DNA of 57,879 nucleotides from Acidobacteriota bacterium (GTDB lineage: Bacteria; Acidobacteriota; Terriglobia; Terriglobales; Acidobacteriaceae). Position 1 is the first letter of the stretch. Every line of letters starts with the position of its first letter. Positions 43,233 to 51,652 of the stretch are shown piece after piece. The DNA lies in the NCBI GenBank assembly GCA_021779935.1, contig JAJXZT010000005.1:1-57879 (forward strand). The letters run 5' to 3'. The notes under the pieces were generated by a model. The model had not been told where the DNA came from and did not search any database. It was given only the letters and a program-made list of their open reading frames with translations. Made by a program: the position numbers and the translations under genes.

Positions 43233-43682
43233 ATGGAGAACTCCTACCAATACACAACATCGGCAACATGGACCAACGGACGCCGCGGCACAATCCACGC
43301 GGAAGGTATCGGCCACTCACTCGACTTCTCGGCTCCGCCAGAGTTCCAGGGAACGGCGGGCATCTGGACGCCGGAACATTTCCTGGTCGCGGCCGTAGCC
43401 ACCTGCTTCATCACCACGTTCCGTGCGATCGCGGAATTCTCGAAGTTCGAGATCGGCGGTCTGCAAGTCACGGCGGAAGGTGTGCTCAGCAAAGGCGAGG
43501 GCGGCTTTAAATTTACAAATGTAATTGTTCGCCCAACGCTGACCATCCTCCGCGAAGAGGACCGGGAGCGCGGACTGAAGTTGATGGACAAGGCCGAACA
43601 CGCCTGTCTTGTGTCCCGTTCGCTGAACTCCCAGATCTCTCTGGAACCGACGGTGATTGTCGGCGGCGCCGTATCTGCTTGA
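43233..43682 (+). CDS. OsmC-family peroxidase-like protein
   Basis: 149 residues of the OsmC/Ohr fold: ATWTNGRRGTIHAEG, FQGTAGIWTPEHFLVAAVATC with the peroxidatic-type Cys, VRPTLTILREEDRERGLKLMDKAEHACLVSRSL with the second Cys, then SLEPTV. OsmC proteins reduce organic peroxides; this one is of the short SACOL/YhfA-like type. ATG 43233 is chosen with CAGAGGC upstream. It is divergent from the tiny membrane ORF, so the two may share a stress-responsive promoter region. Confidence 0.85.
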   Translation: MENSYQYTTSATWTNGRRGTIHAEGIGHSLDFSAPPEFQGTAGIWTPEHFLVAAVATCFITTFRAIAEFSKFEIGGLQVTAEGVLSKGEGGFKFTNVIVRPTLTILREEDRERGLKLMDKAEHACLVSRSLNSQISLEPTVIVGGAVSA

Positions 43683-43735
43683 GACCCTGGTTATGATTCC
43701 CGGCCGGGTGCTGAAATGCCACGGCCGGGATCATT

Positions 43736-44293
43736 TCATTGCCCGGCGGCTGCGGCCTGCTGCGGTACCGGTTGCGTCGCCAGCGCGGCCTTGATGTTCT
43801 CTTCCACCTCGTGATGGCTGATGAGTCCGGCGACAGATGCGACGACACGTCCATCGCGTCCGATGTAGAAGGTTGTCGGCAGCGCATCCACTCCGCCATA
43901 TTCGTCCGCTACCGTCGGTCCGCCTTGCAACACCGGATAGTTGATCCCTCGCTGCTCTGCGAATTTCTCCACGACGTCACGACCACCCTCGTCGAGCGAG
44001 ACACCGACGACCTGCAGGCCCTGTGCACCGTATTGCTTTTGCAAGTCGATAAACCAGGGAATCTCCATGCGGCAGGGTGGACACCATGTGGCCCAGAAAT
44101 TGAGCACCACCGCCTTGCCGCGATAATCCGAAAGATGAACCGTGTGGCCGTTGAGGTCCTGCAGGGCAAAGTCCGGAGCAACCTGGTTGGAGCCTGAAGC
44201 GATCATGGCGGCCGGTCTTGCGTAATGGTTGGCCAGAAGCATGATCAAAATAACCATGGCCAGCACGGATGCGATTGCGAGATTTCTCTTCAC
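43736..44293 (-). CDS. TlpA/ResA-like membrane-anchored thioredoxin
   Basis: N-terminal membrane anchor (LAIASVLAMVILIMLL), then a thioredoxin fold with active site WATWCPPCRMEIP, PTTFYIGRDG (cis-Pro) and a C-terminal tail. It would reduce or isomerise disulfides, for example in cytochrome c maturation, in the periplasm. GTG 44293 has an AAGGGAAAA upstream; an alternative ATG at 44356 has no ribosome-binding site. Nearby c-type cytochromes make a heme-maturation role plausible. Confidence 0.82.
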   Translation of the reverse strand: MKRNLAIASVLAMVILIMLLANHYARPAAMIASGSNQVAPDFALQDLNGHTVHLSDYRGKAVVLNFWATWCPPCRMEIPWFIDLQKQYGAQGLQVVGVSLDEGGRDVVEKFAEQRGINYPVLQGGPTVADEYGGVDALPTTFYIGRDGRVVASVAGLISHHEVEENIKAALATQPVPQQAAAAGQ

Positions 44294-44430
44294 CTTGAAT
44301 TTTCCCTTTATCAATCCAGTCAACGATACAACTCTCAACGGTACGGCACGTGCCATTCGAAAAAACTGCCAGTCGCCAGAGCAACGCTCTTGAATCGGCA
44401 GTGCCGCAAATCAAGCGAGTATGTGCTGGA

Positions 44431-44763
44431 TTAAATCCGCAGAATCGGCTCAGCGTTACACGCGGTGAGTGTTCGCCCGTCGCGGGAGAGTGCAACGTCC
44501 AACGAGTGCCGATGCAATGCGATCGCGCAACGCGCAGCGGGTATCGCGTCCTGCGAACCGTGTGGAACGCGAGAAGCGGGGGGCAGGGCGCCGGTCTCGC
44601 TGCGTCCGGTATCGCAGAGAGGACGCGCCGCCACGGCCATGCAGATCGCTGGCCGGGACGAAACAGTGGCTGCGGAGCCTGGCACGCAGACATGCACGCC
44701 CACACCCAGCGCCAGTACAACCAGCGCGGTCGTCAATCCCCGCAAACAATAACGGCGAACCAT
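44431..44763 (-). CDS. Hypothetical secreted or membrane protein
   Basis: 110 residues with a hydrophobic N-terminal segment (LRGLTTALVVLALGVGVHVC) consistent with a signal peptide, followed by a Ser/Arg/Ala-rich region with four more Cys. No family recognised, no clear ribosome-binding site. It lies 100 bases after the small secreted protein gene on the same strand. Existence as a gene is uncertain. Confidence 0.35.
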   Translation of the reverse strand: MVRRYCLRGLTTALVVLALGVGVHVCVPGSAATVSSRPAICMAVAARPLCDTGRSETGALPPASRVPHGSQDAIPAARCAIALHRHSLDVALSRDGRTLTACNAEPILRI

Positions 44764-44862
44764 TCATACTTTGGATGCCCGCGCGTGCCAATGAGGTGCA
44801 GGAAGCTCGAGAACTTGTTCCGGCAGTTGTGCAGAACCACCGGAACAAGCCTCGATCGCCGC

Positions 44863-45153
44863 TCACTTCGTGGTTGTGGGCGTCGCCTTCTGCTTGCCAC
44901 TGCTGTTGTTGGGACAATTCGGACTGCCGCTGTTTGGACCGGTTCCGTCCCGCTTCTGGGCACGTGTGCGATCTGCCTGCGTTCCCGTTAGTCCGGTGCC
45001 GGGAGTGTGAATGCGCTGACGAAGTTGCGTGCCATTGCCTTGCCCGCCTCCCTGCCCGCGATTCCCCGCTCCTCGTCCGAGTCCCTGCGCCAACAATGCC
45101 GATGGAGCCAACAACGCGATGGCGATGAGTAACACAACACATTGACGTTTCAT
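44863..45153 (-). CDS. Small secreted Gly/Gln/Asn-rich protein
   Basis: A signal peptide (MKRQCVVLLIAIALLAPSAL, cleaved near LLAQ) is followed by a low-complexity, Gly/Asn/Gln/Thr-rich mature part (GLGRGAGNRGQGGGQGNG) and a polar tail. 96 residues. AAGGAG lies 7 bases before ATG 45153, a strong start. No family recognised; likely periplasmic or surface, disordered. Confidence 0.65.
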   Translation of the reverse strand: MKRQCVVLLIAIALLAPSALLAQGLGRGAGNRGQGGGQGNGTQLRQRIHTPGTGLTGTQADRTRAQKRDGTGPNSGSPNCPNNSSGKQKATPTTTK

Positions 45154-45304
45154 GTGAGTCTCCTTGGTGTAGCGTTGATGGCATAAACGTGCCACGCGAA
45201 GATTTGTCGCGGCCAGTCACGTTGAAGCGTGACATCGATCACTCCTTGACCCTCTCCTGTAACGAACACATATCTGCCGGCATCTATAGTGCAGAGGAAT
45301 CCGC

Positions 45305-45727
45305 ATGCTGCACATTTCCATCTTCGAAGAGCCGCTCTCCGTGAAGGTCCGGTTTGAAGGAACGTTCGACCAGGCGGCGGAAGCGCAAATGGTCGAAGCT
45401 CTGGAAAAGGCTGCTGCGCTTGGCGGAAAGCGACGGTTGCTGGTCGATGTGGGAGACGTGAATTCCGACGATGCGTTCACCCTCTCGGCACTCAGCCAAC
45501 TGGAGGAGCGGGGCTTCGAACTGGTGGCGCCGAGAGGGAAACTCAGCGCGATGTTGACGCGGCAGGCCTCCGACGATTGCAGGGAACACTGCACACTTTT
45601 ACAGAAACTTCTTTATCGGATCGCCAGCATCGAGTGCTGCATTCCGCGCGGTATAAGAACGCGAGCCTGCGCAATCGTGTGGAACGCGACGCAGCACGGC
45701 CGCCATGGTCTGCCCTGCAAGCAGTAG
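45305..45727 (+). CDS. STAS-like domain protein
   Basis: 140 residues whose first ~95 resemble the STAS fold: beta strands KVRFEGTFDQ, RRLLVDVGDVNSDDAFTLSAL and a later strand FELVAPRGK. STAS proteins serve as anti-sigma antagonists or phospho-signalling partners; the conserved Ser/Thr phosphosite cannot be placed with certainty. The C-terminal 45 residues (Cys/Arg-rich) are not typical of the domain and could be an artefact of the reading frame. Confidence 0.55.
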   Translation: MLHISIFEEPLSVKVRFEGTFDQAAEAQMVEALEKAAALGGKRRLLVDVGDVNSDDAFTLSALSQLEERGFELVAPRGKLSAMLTRQASDDCREHCTLLQKLLYRIASIECCIPRGIRTRACAIVWNATQHGRHGLPCKQ

Positions 45728-46051
45728 ACGCGCTTTGCGCCGGTCAAGATCAATTGCCCAGCCGCCGCATTCCGCATCCCACACCATCGTGATATGTCAA
45801 TGTATCCATCAACCTTTGTGTGGTTTCTTCCCGAATTGATATTTCACGTGAAATTTGCGATGCACATCACTGCACTATAGTTGCGAAATTTCTAAAGTGT
45901 ATGACTGTGAAGGCGTGCGGCCTCGTACAGTTCTTTCGTTCTCATTCCATACAACAATTGTCGCGAGACAGCGCGAAACACCTTCACCGCGGGTCCCCCG
46001 AATAGCGGGGTCAGCGTATGGCCCTGCTTTACGGCCAGAAGGAGATAGTAG
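45728..46051. other. Promoter region of the cytochrome module; no gene seen
   Basis: 324 bases with no credible gene. It contains the perfect palindrome at 45841-45854 and, just before the cytochrome start, GAAGGAGATAG as ribosome-binding site. A short hairpin (CCCCCGAATAGCGGGG near 45990) is visible but not T-flanked. No riboswitch was recognised. Confidence 0.5.
45841..45854. promoter_or_regulatory. Perfect palindrome ATTTCACGTGAAAT
   Basis: A 14-base perfect inverted repeat about 200 bases upstream of the cytochrome operon. Its 12-base core TTTCACGTGAAA equals the core of the ParB-binding parS site (TGTTTCACGTGAAACA); the outer G/C is replaced by A/T. It could be a parS variant or an operator of the cytochrome genes. 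Confidence 0.45.
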
Positions 46052-46399
46052 ATGCGCTCTCTTATTAAGTTTGCCCTCTTTACGTGCGTTGTCACTCTCG
46101 CGGTAGTTGCGTTTGCTGGGGATAAGGGTCCCGACGGCAAGACACTCTACAAGGCGAATTGCCTGGTATGTCACGACAAGGGGTCGCCGAATGGCGAGTA
46201 CACCCCGATGTCTCTTATCAGCGATCAGTGGGACGCATTCTTCAAAACCAAGCTGGTCCCTTCTCACAAGGATGCAGTGCTGCCGAATTCAGGAGACAAG
46301 AAGCTCCTTGAAATTCTCAACCCGGAAGAGCTCAAGGTGCTCCACAAGTTCTGCGTGGATCACGCCGCCGACTCCGAGCAACCGCTCACTTGCGGTTAA
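46052..46399 (+). CDS. Monoheme periplasmic cytochrome c
   Basis: Signal peptide (SLIKFALFTCVVTLAVVAFA) and a single CLVCH heme-binding motif near residue 40, with a possible Met ligand downstream (TPMSLI). 115 residues, a small class-I-like cytochrome. It starts after AAGGAGATA and precedes the DUF3373 porin by 30 bases, so it is the first gene of the electron-transfer module. Electron carrier between periplasm and outer-membrane complex is the likely role. Confidence 0.85.
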   Translation: MRSLIKFALFTCVVTLAVVAFAGDKGPDGKTLYKANCLVCHDKGSPNGEYTPMSLISDQWDAFFKTKLVPSHKDAVLPNSGDKKLLEILNPEELKVLHKFCVDHAADSEQPLTCG

Positions 46400-46429
46400 G
46401 CAGCCAACATCTGATGGAAGGAACAGCAA

Positions 46430-48208
46430 ATGCGAAAACTGACAGCTCTTCTCACCGTTGTGCTATTCGTGTGTCAATTTGGCTGGGCGCAGCAGCCTGA
46501 GACTAAGACAAACGAAACGGAACAGCTACGGCAGCAGGTTGAACAACTGAAACAGGCGCTTGCGCAGCTCGAACAGCGCCTGGATGCCCAGGAAAAGAAA
46601 ACCGAGGAGGCTGCGAAGACTCCGCCAGCGGCGCCCGCAGCCACACCCACCGACAAGAAACTCGAAGCCAAGGTCGGCGATCTCGACCGGCGTATGAACC
46701 GGGCGGAGCGCGACATAGGGTTGAACCGCATTCATTTCAGCGGCGACTACCGCTTTGAAGCGCATTCGATCACCGGTCACATTCCCACCTACTACAACGG
46801 CATGGCGCTACAGAGCAACATGGTGGAGGCGATGTTCTATTCGCAGGCTACCGGAACCATGCCATCCAGCGTCAGCCAGATCAACGGCTATGTCGCCACG
46901 CACTACGGCGACTTCCAGTACTTCTCCAACAACCTGACGTTCGCTCAGTTGAAGCAGGGGTTCGGTGCGATGCCCGCCGCGCAGCAGCAGGCGCTGATGG
47001 GCATGCTGATGCCGAGCACGCTGGTAAAGGGCTACGACTACAAGAACGCAGTGATGTACACCAATCGTCTGCGCCTGAACTTTGACGCCCAGATGGCCGA
47101 CAATCTCCGTTTTGTTGGCCGCTTGAGCATGTACAAGGTTTTCGGCGACTCGACGGGTGTACAGGTATTCAACGGTCAGCCTTCGTCGTTAAACATTGAC
47201 GGCACGACGGCGACCGTTCCGAACTCCGACATCCTGCGGGTCGAACGGGCCTTCTTCACCTGGAGCAAGATCGGTGGACTGCCGGTCTATCTCTCGATTG
47301 GACGGCGGCCTTCTACCGATGGACCTCCGATGAACATCCGTCAGGATGAACCTCGCGGTGGCACGCCCATGGGATCTCTGATCGACTACCAATTCGACGG
47401 AATCACCATTGGCTACCACGTCACCTCGAAGACAGAATTCCGGGCCTGCTACGGTGTCGGATACGAATCTGGCTTCGGCAGCGGCGACGTGACGCAACTT
47501 CCGCAGGATCGTCTCTCGGATACGCACCTGATCGGCGGAAACTTCGACATCTGGAACACCGACAAGACACTTATCCAGGCAACGATTGCCAAGGCGTTTG
47601 ATGTCACCGACGGCTTCGATGGACTGGTGGTGATGCCCAGCAATCCGGTCACCGGACAGGCGATGCCGAACTTCGTCATGCGCTATAGTCCGTCGGCAAA
47701 CCTGGGCGACATCGATCTGGCCGGTTTCCTCGTCCAGCGCAGGCAGGGTCCGTTTGACCTGTTTGGCAACATCAACTGGGTCGGTCTGCGGCCGAACAGC
47801 CTTACGACTCCATTCGGAGGATTGGGCACCGATCCGTTTGAAACGCCTACCAACCACGACGGCAACATGGTCTATGCCGGCGTACGTTACAACTTCTCAA
47901 ACGACAAAACCAAGGCTGGTTTCGAATACAACCATGGTTCGAAGTACTGGTTCAATTTCGCGCAGGCGCAGGACGATATCATCTCTCCTAAGACCAGCAC
48001 CCGCGGCAACGTGTACGAAGCCTACCTGACGCATCGGATCAACCGCCGGTTCATGTTCAAAGCGGATTACATCCACTACGACTACAACTGGAGCGGTTCC
48101 GGTTGGCACGTCGGCGCGCCCAAGGCACTGAATTCCTCGCCAGTGCTTGGGTTCCCGACTTACGACACGGCGAACATGTTTACCATTGGCCTCACTACTC
48201 GCTTCTAG
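46430..48208 (+). CDS. DUF3373-family outer-membrane porin-like protein
   Basis: A signal peptide (to WAQQ) is followed by a coiled-coil region (ETEQLRQQVEQLKQALAQLEQRLD), an Ala/Pro linker, then a long beta-barrel region of alternating aromatic-hydrophobic strands ending in MFTIGLTTRF, the C-terminal aromatic signature of outer-membrane proteins. 592 residues. DUF3373 proteins occur beside c-type cytochromes in Geobacter-like electron conduits. It stands between a monoheme and an octaheme cytochrome. Confidence 0.82.
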   Translation: MRKLTALLTVVLFVCQFGWAQQPETKTNETEQLRQQVEQLKQALAQLEQRLDAQEKKTEEAAKTPPAAPAATPTDKKLEAKVGDLDRRMNRAERDIGLNRIHFSGDYRFEAHSITGHIPTYYNGMALQSNMVEAMFYSQATGTMPSSVSQINGYVATHYGDFQYFSNNLTFAQLKQGFGAMPAAQQQALMGMLMPSTLVKGYDYKNAVMYTNRLRLNFDAQMADNLRFVGRLSMYKVFGDSTGVQVFNGQPSSLNIDGTTATVPNSDILRVERAFFTWSKIGGLPVYLSIGRRPSTDGPPMNIRQDEPRGGTPMGSLIDYQFDGITIGYHVTSKTEFRACYGVGYESGFGSGDVTQLPQDRLSDTHLIGGNFDIWNTDKTLIQATIAKAFDVTDGFDGLVVMPSNPVTGQAMPNFVMRYSPSANLGDIDLAGFLVQRRQGPFDLFGNINWVGLRPNSLTTPFGGLGTDPFETPTNHDGNMVYAGVRYNFSNDKTKAGFEYNHGSKYWFNFAQAQDDIISPKTSTRGNVYEAYLTHRINRRFMFKADYIHYDYNWSGSGWHVGAPKALNSSPVLGFPTYDTANMFTIGLTTRF

Positions 48209-48212
48209 CCAA

Positions 48213-48249
48213 CACCGGCGCGTACACGAGTACGTGCCGGTGCATTTTT
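48213..48249 (+). terminator. Hairpin with T-run between porin and octaheme cytochrome genes
   Basis: CACCGGC-GCGTAC-ACGA-GTACGT-GCCGGTG makes a 13-bp stem with one wobble/mismatch, followed directly by CATTTTTG. It begins 4 bases after the porin stop and ends only 8 bases before the octaheme start, so it probably attenuates rather than ends transcription. Confidence 0.75.
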
Positions 48250-48257
48250 GGATTTAT

Positions 48258-49667
48258 ATGAAACGACTTTTCGCATTCGCATTCCTCACTCTATGGGCGG
48301 CCGCCTGTCTCGCGGGAGACAAGCCGGTAAGCAGCCACGCACAATACTTTGAACATTACGAGGGGACGAAGACCTGTTTGCAATGCCATCGGCAGGACGC
48401 TGAGAATTTCTTTCATTCGCAGCACTACCAATGGGAAGGCAACGCTCCCAACATCGTGAACGCCGATGGCCGCAAGCTCGGCAAAATGAATACGATCAAC
48501 GATTTCTGCACGAACCCCAGGGTAAACTGGATCGGCAACGTGAAGAATTCGCGCGGCGAAGTCATCACAAAAGGCTGCTCGGCCTGCCATGCCGGTTCCG
48601 GCAAACTGCCTTCGGAGAAGATGACCGAAGATCAGCTCGAGAACATCGACTGCCTGATGTGCCATGCCAACGGTTATCGCCGTGACCTCTATCCCGACGG
48701 CAAGGGCGGCTGGGAATGGAAGCCGATCCTCTGGCAAAACCAGGTGGGAATGGACTCGGTTGCAAAACGCATTTCCTTGCCGACTCGGATCATGTGCCTG
48801 CGGTGTCACTCGGCTTCCGGCGGCGGAGCAAACTACAAGCGCGGCGATATCGAGTATGTACTCTCCGATACCACCCGCGACTACGACGTACACATGGGAA
48901 CCAACGGCGCGAACATGCAGTGCATCGCCTGCCATAAGGGGCAGGATCACCGCGTGCGCGGCCGCGGCTCCGACTTATCGGGTACGGACATGCCCTCGGC
49001 GCCTCTCTCCTGCAGCACCAAGGAATGCCACGGCGATGCGCCGCACAAGCTGGCCGTGCTCGACAAACACGCCGAGCGCATATCCTGCACGGTCTGTCAC
49101 ATTCCTGACTTCGCCCGCACCGATGCAACCGACATGTATCGCGACTGGTCGAAGCCGGCCTACAACGCCGAGGCCGACAAGTACTCCGCCACCATCACGC
49201 TGGAAAAAGACGTAAAGCCGGTCTACGCGTGGTACAACGGCACCACCCGTGAGCAGTTCATGGGAGAACCAGTACACAAGCTGGCGGATGGAACCATCGG
49301 CATGATGATACCGATGGGCAGTAAGGCAGATCCTCACTCGAAGATCTTCGCCTTCAAACTTCATCGTGCAAAAATGCCCGTGCTCGATGGGAAGGATTAC
49401 ATCATCCCCATCGAGGTCGAGGAATTCTTCTCGAACGGAAATATCGACGAAGCGGTGAAGGCTGCCGCCAAGGCGACCTATCACGTCGACGATGCAAAGT
49501 ACACGTGGATGCCAACAACACGCTACATGGGAATCTTCCACGGCGTTCAGCCGAAGGAAAAGGCCCTGCAGTGTCTCGATTGTCACGGGAAGAATGGCCG
49601 TATGGATTGGAAAGCTTTGGGCTATGGTCAGGACCCGCTGGCAGTATTGATGAGCGCCCACAAGTAA
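48258..49667 (+). CDS. Octaheme c-type cytochrome
   Basis: Signal peptide (to about residue 20), then eight heme sites: CLQCH, CSACH, CLMCH, CLRCH, CIACH, the longer CSTKECH (CX4CH), CTVCH and, far downstream, CLDCH. 469 residues. The spacing (seven hemes in the first 65% and one near the C-terminus) recalls octaheme tetrathionate/hydroxylamine oxidoreductase-like or Geobacter Oma-type cytochromes; assignment to either is not secure. Start ATG 48258 matches the signal peptide. It is likely periplasmic, passing electrons through the DUF3373 barrel. Confidence 0.87.
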   Translation: MKRLFAFAFLTLWAAACLAGDKPVSSHAQYFEHYEGTKTCLQCHRQDAENFFHSQHYQWEGNAPNIVNADGRKLGKMNTINDFCTNPRVNWIGNVKNSRGEVITKGCSACHAGSGKLPSEKMTEDQLENIDCLMCHANGYRRDLYPDGKGGWEWKPILWQNQVGMDSVAKRISLPTRIMCLRCHSASGGGANYKRGDIEYVLSDTTRDYDVHMGTNGANMQCIACHKGQDHRVRGRGSDLSGTDMPSAPLSCSTKECHGDAPHKLAVLDKHAERISCTVCHIPDFARTDATDMYRDWSKPAYNAEADKYSATITLEKDVKPVYAWYNGTTREQFMGEPVHKLADGTIGMMIPMGSKADPHSKIFAFKLHRAKMPVLDGKDYIIPIEVEEFFSNGNIDEAVKAAAKATYHVDDAKYTWMPTTRYMGIFHGVQPKEKALQCLDCHGKNGRMDWKALGYGQDPLAVLMSAHK

Positions 49668-49688
49668 ACGGAACGCTCAAGGAACAAT

Positions 49689-49716
49689 CCCGCACGGCCC
49701 TTCGGGGCCGTGTGGG
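49689..49716 (+). terminator. UUCG hairpin after the octaheme cytochrome gene
   Basis: CCCGCACGGCCC-TTCG-GGGCCGTGTGGG forms a 12-bp stem with a stable tetraloop, 21 bases after the cytochrome stop. The flanking T-run is missing, so it may be a Rho-type stem or an mRNA-stabilising element. Confidence 0.55.
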
Positions 49717-49737
49717 GTTACAATAGCAGTTGAGAAG

Positions 49738-50076
49738 ATGCCAAAGAAGACCAATAACTGCTCGGCCACCGACCGACTCGTATACGAGCGTCAGTCAAGG
49801 ATCTGCAAGGCCTTTGCCCACCCCAGTCGCATCCATCTGCTCGACCTGCTTGGCTCGGGCGAACGTGCGTGCAGTGATTTGCAGGAAGAGTTGAATATCT
49901 CCAAGGCAAACCTGTCGCAGCACCTCACGCTGCTCAAGTCGGCCGGCATCATTGTCACCCGCAGGGACGGCAAACAGATATTCTGCTCGCTCGCAATGCC
50001 ACAAGTTAAGCATGCGTGCGGAATCATCCGCGACGTGCTTCGCGCGCAGATCAAGGCCAGCGCTAAACTGGTTTAA
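49738..50076 (+). CDS. ArsR-family winged-helix transcriptional regulator
   Basis: 112 residues. The wHTH is clear: KAFAHPSRIHLLDLLGSGE, then ACSDLQEELNISKANLSQHL, LLKSAGIIVTRRDGK. Four Cys occur (NNC, RICKA, RACSD and HACG), so metal or redox sensing is possible; the classical ELCVCDL metal box is replaced by RACSDL. It follows the octaheme cytochrome by 70 bases and may control that module, but this is inferred from proximity. Confidence 0.85.
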   Translation: MPKKTNNCSATDRLVYERQSRICKAFAHPSRIHLLDLLGSGERACSDLQEELNISKANLSQHLTLLKSAGIIVTRRDGKQIFCSLAMPQVKHACGIIRDVLRAQIKASAKLV

Positions 50077-50097
50077 CCTTTACAATCCCATTCTTGC

Positions 50098-50478
50098 TTA
50101 CGCGGTCTCGTCGATGATGGCGAGTATCTCGCGTTGTATTTCACCTGCAAGTTTGTCCACGCCATCCAGTCCCGTTGCGCCCAGAAGATCCGTGGGCATC
50201 ACCGTGGCAATGGTCGAACCCGCGGCGTCTCCGTAGACGGAGATTCGGCATGGGAGCACGGTCGACACACTCATATCGTGTCCCAGCGCCAAGGAAGCAG
50301 CCTGCGGATTGCAGACGTCGAACACGCGGCACTCCGGTTCGATCTCGATTCCCTTCGAGTGCAGAGTCTGCTTGAGATCGAGGACGTGAAGAACGCCAAA
50401 CTTGTGGCGCGCGGCAGCGTCCCGGAGGCGTTGGTCAATTTCGTCAGGAGAATGATTGGAACGTCTGGTGTGTATCAT
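50098..50478 (-). CDS. DUF302-family protein
   Basis: 126 residues with the DUF302 pattern RHKFGVLHVLDLKQTLHSKGI and the acidic-aromatic core EIEPECRVFDVCNPQAA, ending LAGEIQREILAI. The DUF302 fold is a heme/iron-linked alpha-beta barrel of unknown function. It is convergent with the ArsR gene (22 bases apart) and on the opposite strand. Cytoplasmic. Confidence 0.85.
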   Translation of the reverse strand: MIHTRRSNHSPDEIDQRLRDAAARHKFGVLHVLDLKQTLHSKGIEIEPECRVFDVCNPQAASLALGHDMSVSTVLPCRISVYGDAAGSTIATVMPTDLLGATGLDGVDKLAGEIQREILAIIDETA

Positions 50479-50538
50479 CGCGACTCCTTGCGATTACGTC
50501 TGCATCAATTGTAAAGCTGCTTCGCACACAGTGATGGC

Positions 50539-51498
50539 TTAGCCCGATGTCTTCAGACGGCGCGACGCGCGTGCGGCCTTGCTCGCCTCAAGTGAATCGC
50601 GGAGCGACGGTTGGCAATGGAGCGCGAAACGGCGGAAAGCCCCGGCGGCTCCATTCGGCTCCGGTCCCGCCGGATAGACCAGGCAAAGCTCTCGCAGGAT
50701 ACGCAGTCCGGACACTGCAACCACTCTCACAGAGCCGAGCGCAACCTCCTTGGCAATCGCCGAAACCGAGATGAGGCCGACGCCCAGTCCGGCTTCAATG
50801 CTTGAAATGATGGCCTCCGTCGAGTCCAGTTCCATCGCGAGGGAAAGAGACTTCGTCTTCAGCCCGTACTTCTTAAGCGCCATCTCCACCACACGCCGTG
50901 TTCCCGAACCTCGCTCGCGCATCAGCAGCGGAGCGTCCGCAAGCTGACTTGGATGGATGCTTCCCTGCTCCGCCCATTCATGACTGGCGGGAACCACGAG
51001 CACCAGTTCGTCTTCGAAGAACGGCTCGGCATGAACATCGCGTCGCAACGGCGGCCCTTCGATCAGACCGATTCCGATCTTCTGCTCCACCAGTGACTCG
51101 ACGATCTGCTCCGTGTTGCCACTGATGATCGAGAGCCGCACGCGCGGGTGCTCTTTGCGGAATTCCCCGAGAAGTCTTGGCAATAGATATTGCGCAATGG
51201 TCGTCGAGGCTCCCAGGCGCAACACACCGCCCTGCTCGCCGGAGAGTGCCATGATTTCCGATTCGGCCTCCTGGGTGAGCTCGGTGATACGCCGGGCATA
51301 CTTCAGCAGGACTTTGCCCGCGGGTGTCAGCGCCACCCGACTGCCCGTCCGATCCAGTAACTGTGAGCCAAGCTCTTCCTCCAGCGCCTTGATCTGCAAA
51401 GTGACGGCAGGCTGAGTCAGGTAGAGTTCCTCGGCGGCCTTGCGAAAATTCAGGTTCTCAGCGACGGCGCGAAATACCTTGAGACGGAAATTTTCCAT
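50539..51498 (-). CDS. LysR-family regulator (YeiE-like)
   Basis: 319 residues: N-terminal HTH (FRKAAEELYLTQPAVTLQIK with the LysR recognition helix) and an effector-binding domain (LRLGASTTIAQYLLPRLLGEF; SIISGNTEQIVESL; ELDSTEAIISSIEAGLGVGLIS). It is divergent from the yeiH-like gene with 154 bases between, the usual arrangement for a LysR regulator controlling its neighbour. Confidence 0.92.
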   Translation of the reverse strand: MENFRLKVFRAVAENLNFRKAAEELYLTQPAVTLQIKALEEELGSQLLDRTGSRVALTPAGKVLLKYARRITELTQEAESEIMALSGEQGGVLRLGASTTIAQYLLPRLLGEFRKEHPRVRLSIISGNTEQIVESLVEQKIGIGLIEGPPLRRDVHAEPFFEDELVLVVPASHEWAEQGSIHPSQLADAPLLMRERGSGTRRVVEMALKKYGLKTKSLSLAMELDSTEAIISSIEAGLGVGLISVSAIAKEVALGSVRVVAVSGLRILRELCLVYPAGPEPNGAAGAFRRFALHCQPSLRDSLEASKAARASRRLKTSG

Positions 51499-51652
51499 CG
51501 AACTCTCTCAATGACTGCGGGAAGGCCGGCAACCATCCACCAGTGGGCCGTCTCAATCGTACCTGAAAGGCAGCCGATAAGGCGCCACCTTATGACTCAT
51601 TAGGATTACTGCTTGGACAGCTCTGTGAGCGTACCCCGACACTGGTTCCGGT

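Noticed and set aside
44456-45235. Minus-strand frame of 259 codons
   Set aside because: It overlaps the better supported small secreted protein in another frame and is Arg/Ser/His-rich like a GC-shadow.
45728-46051. Possible cyclic-di-GMP riboswitch before the cytochrome operon
   Set aside because: The GEMM consensus elements could not be found; only the palindrome and a small hairpin are visible.
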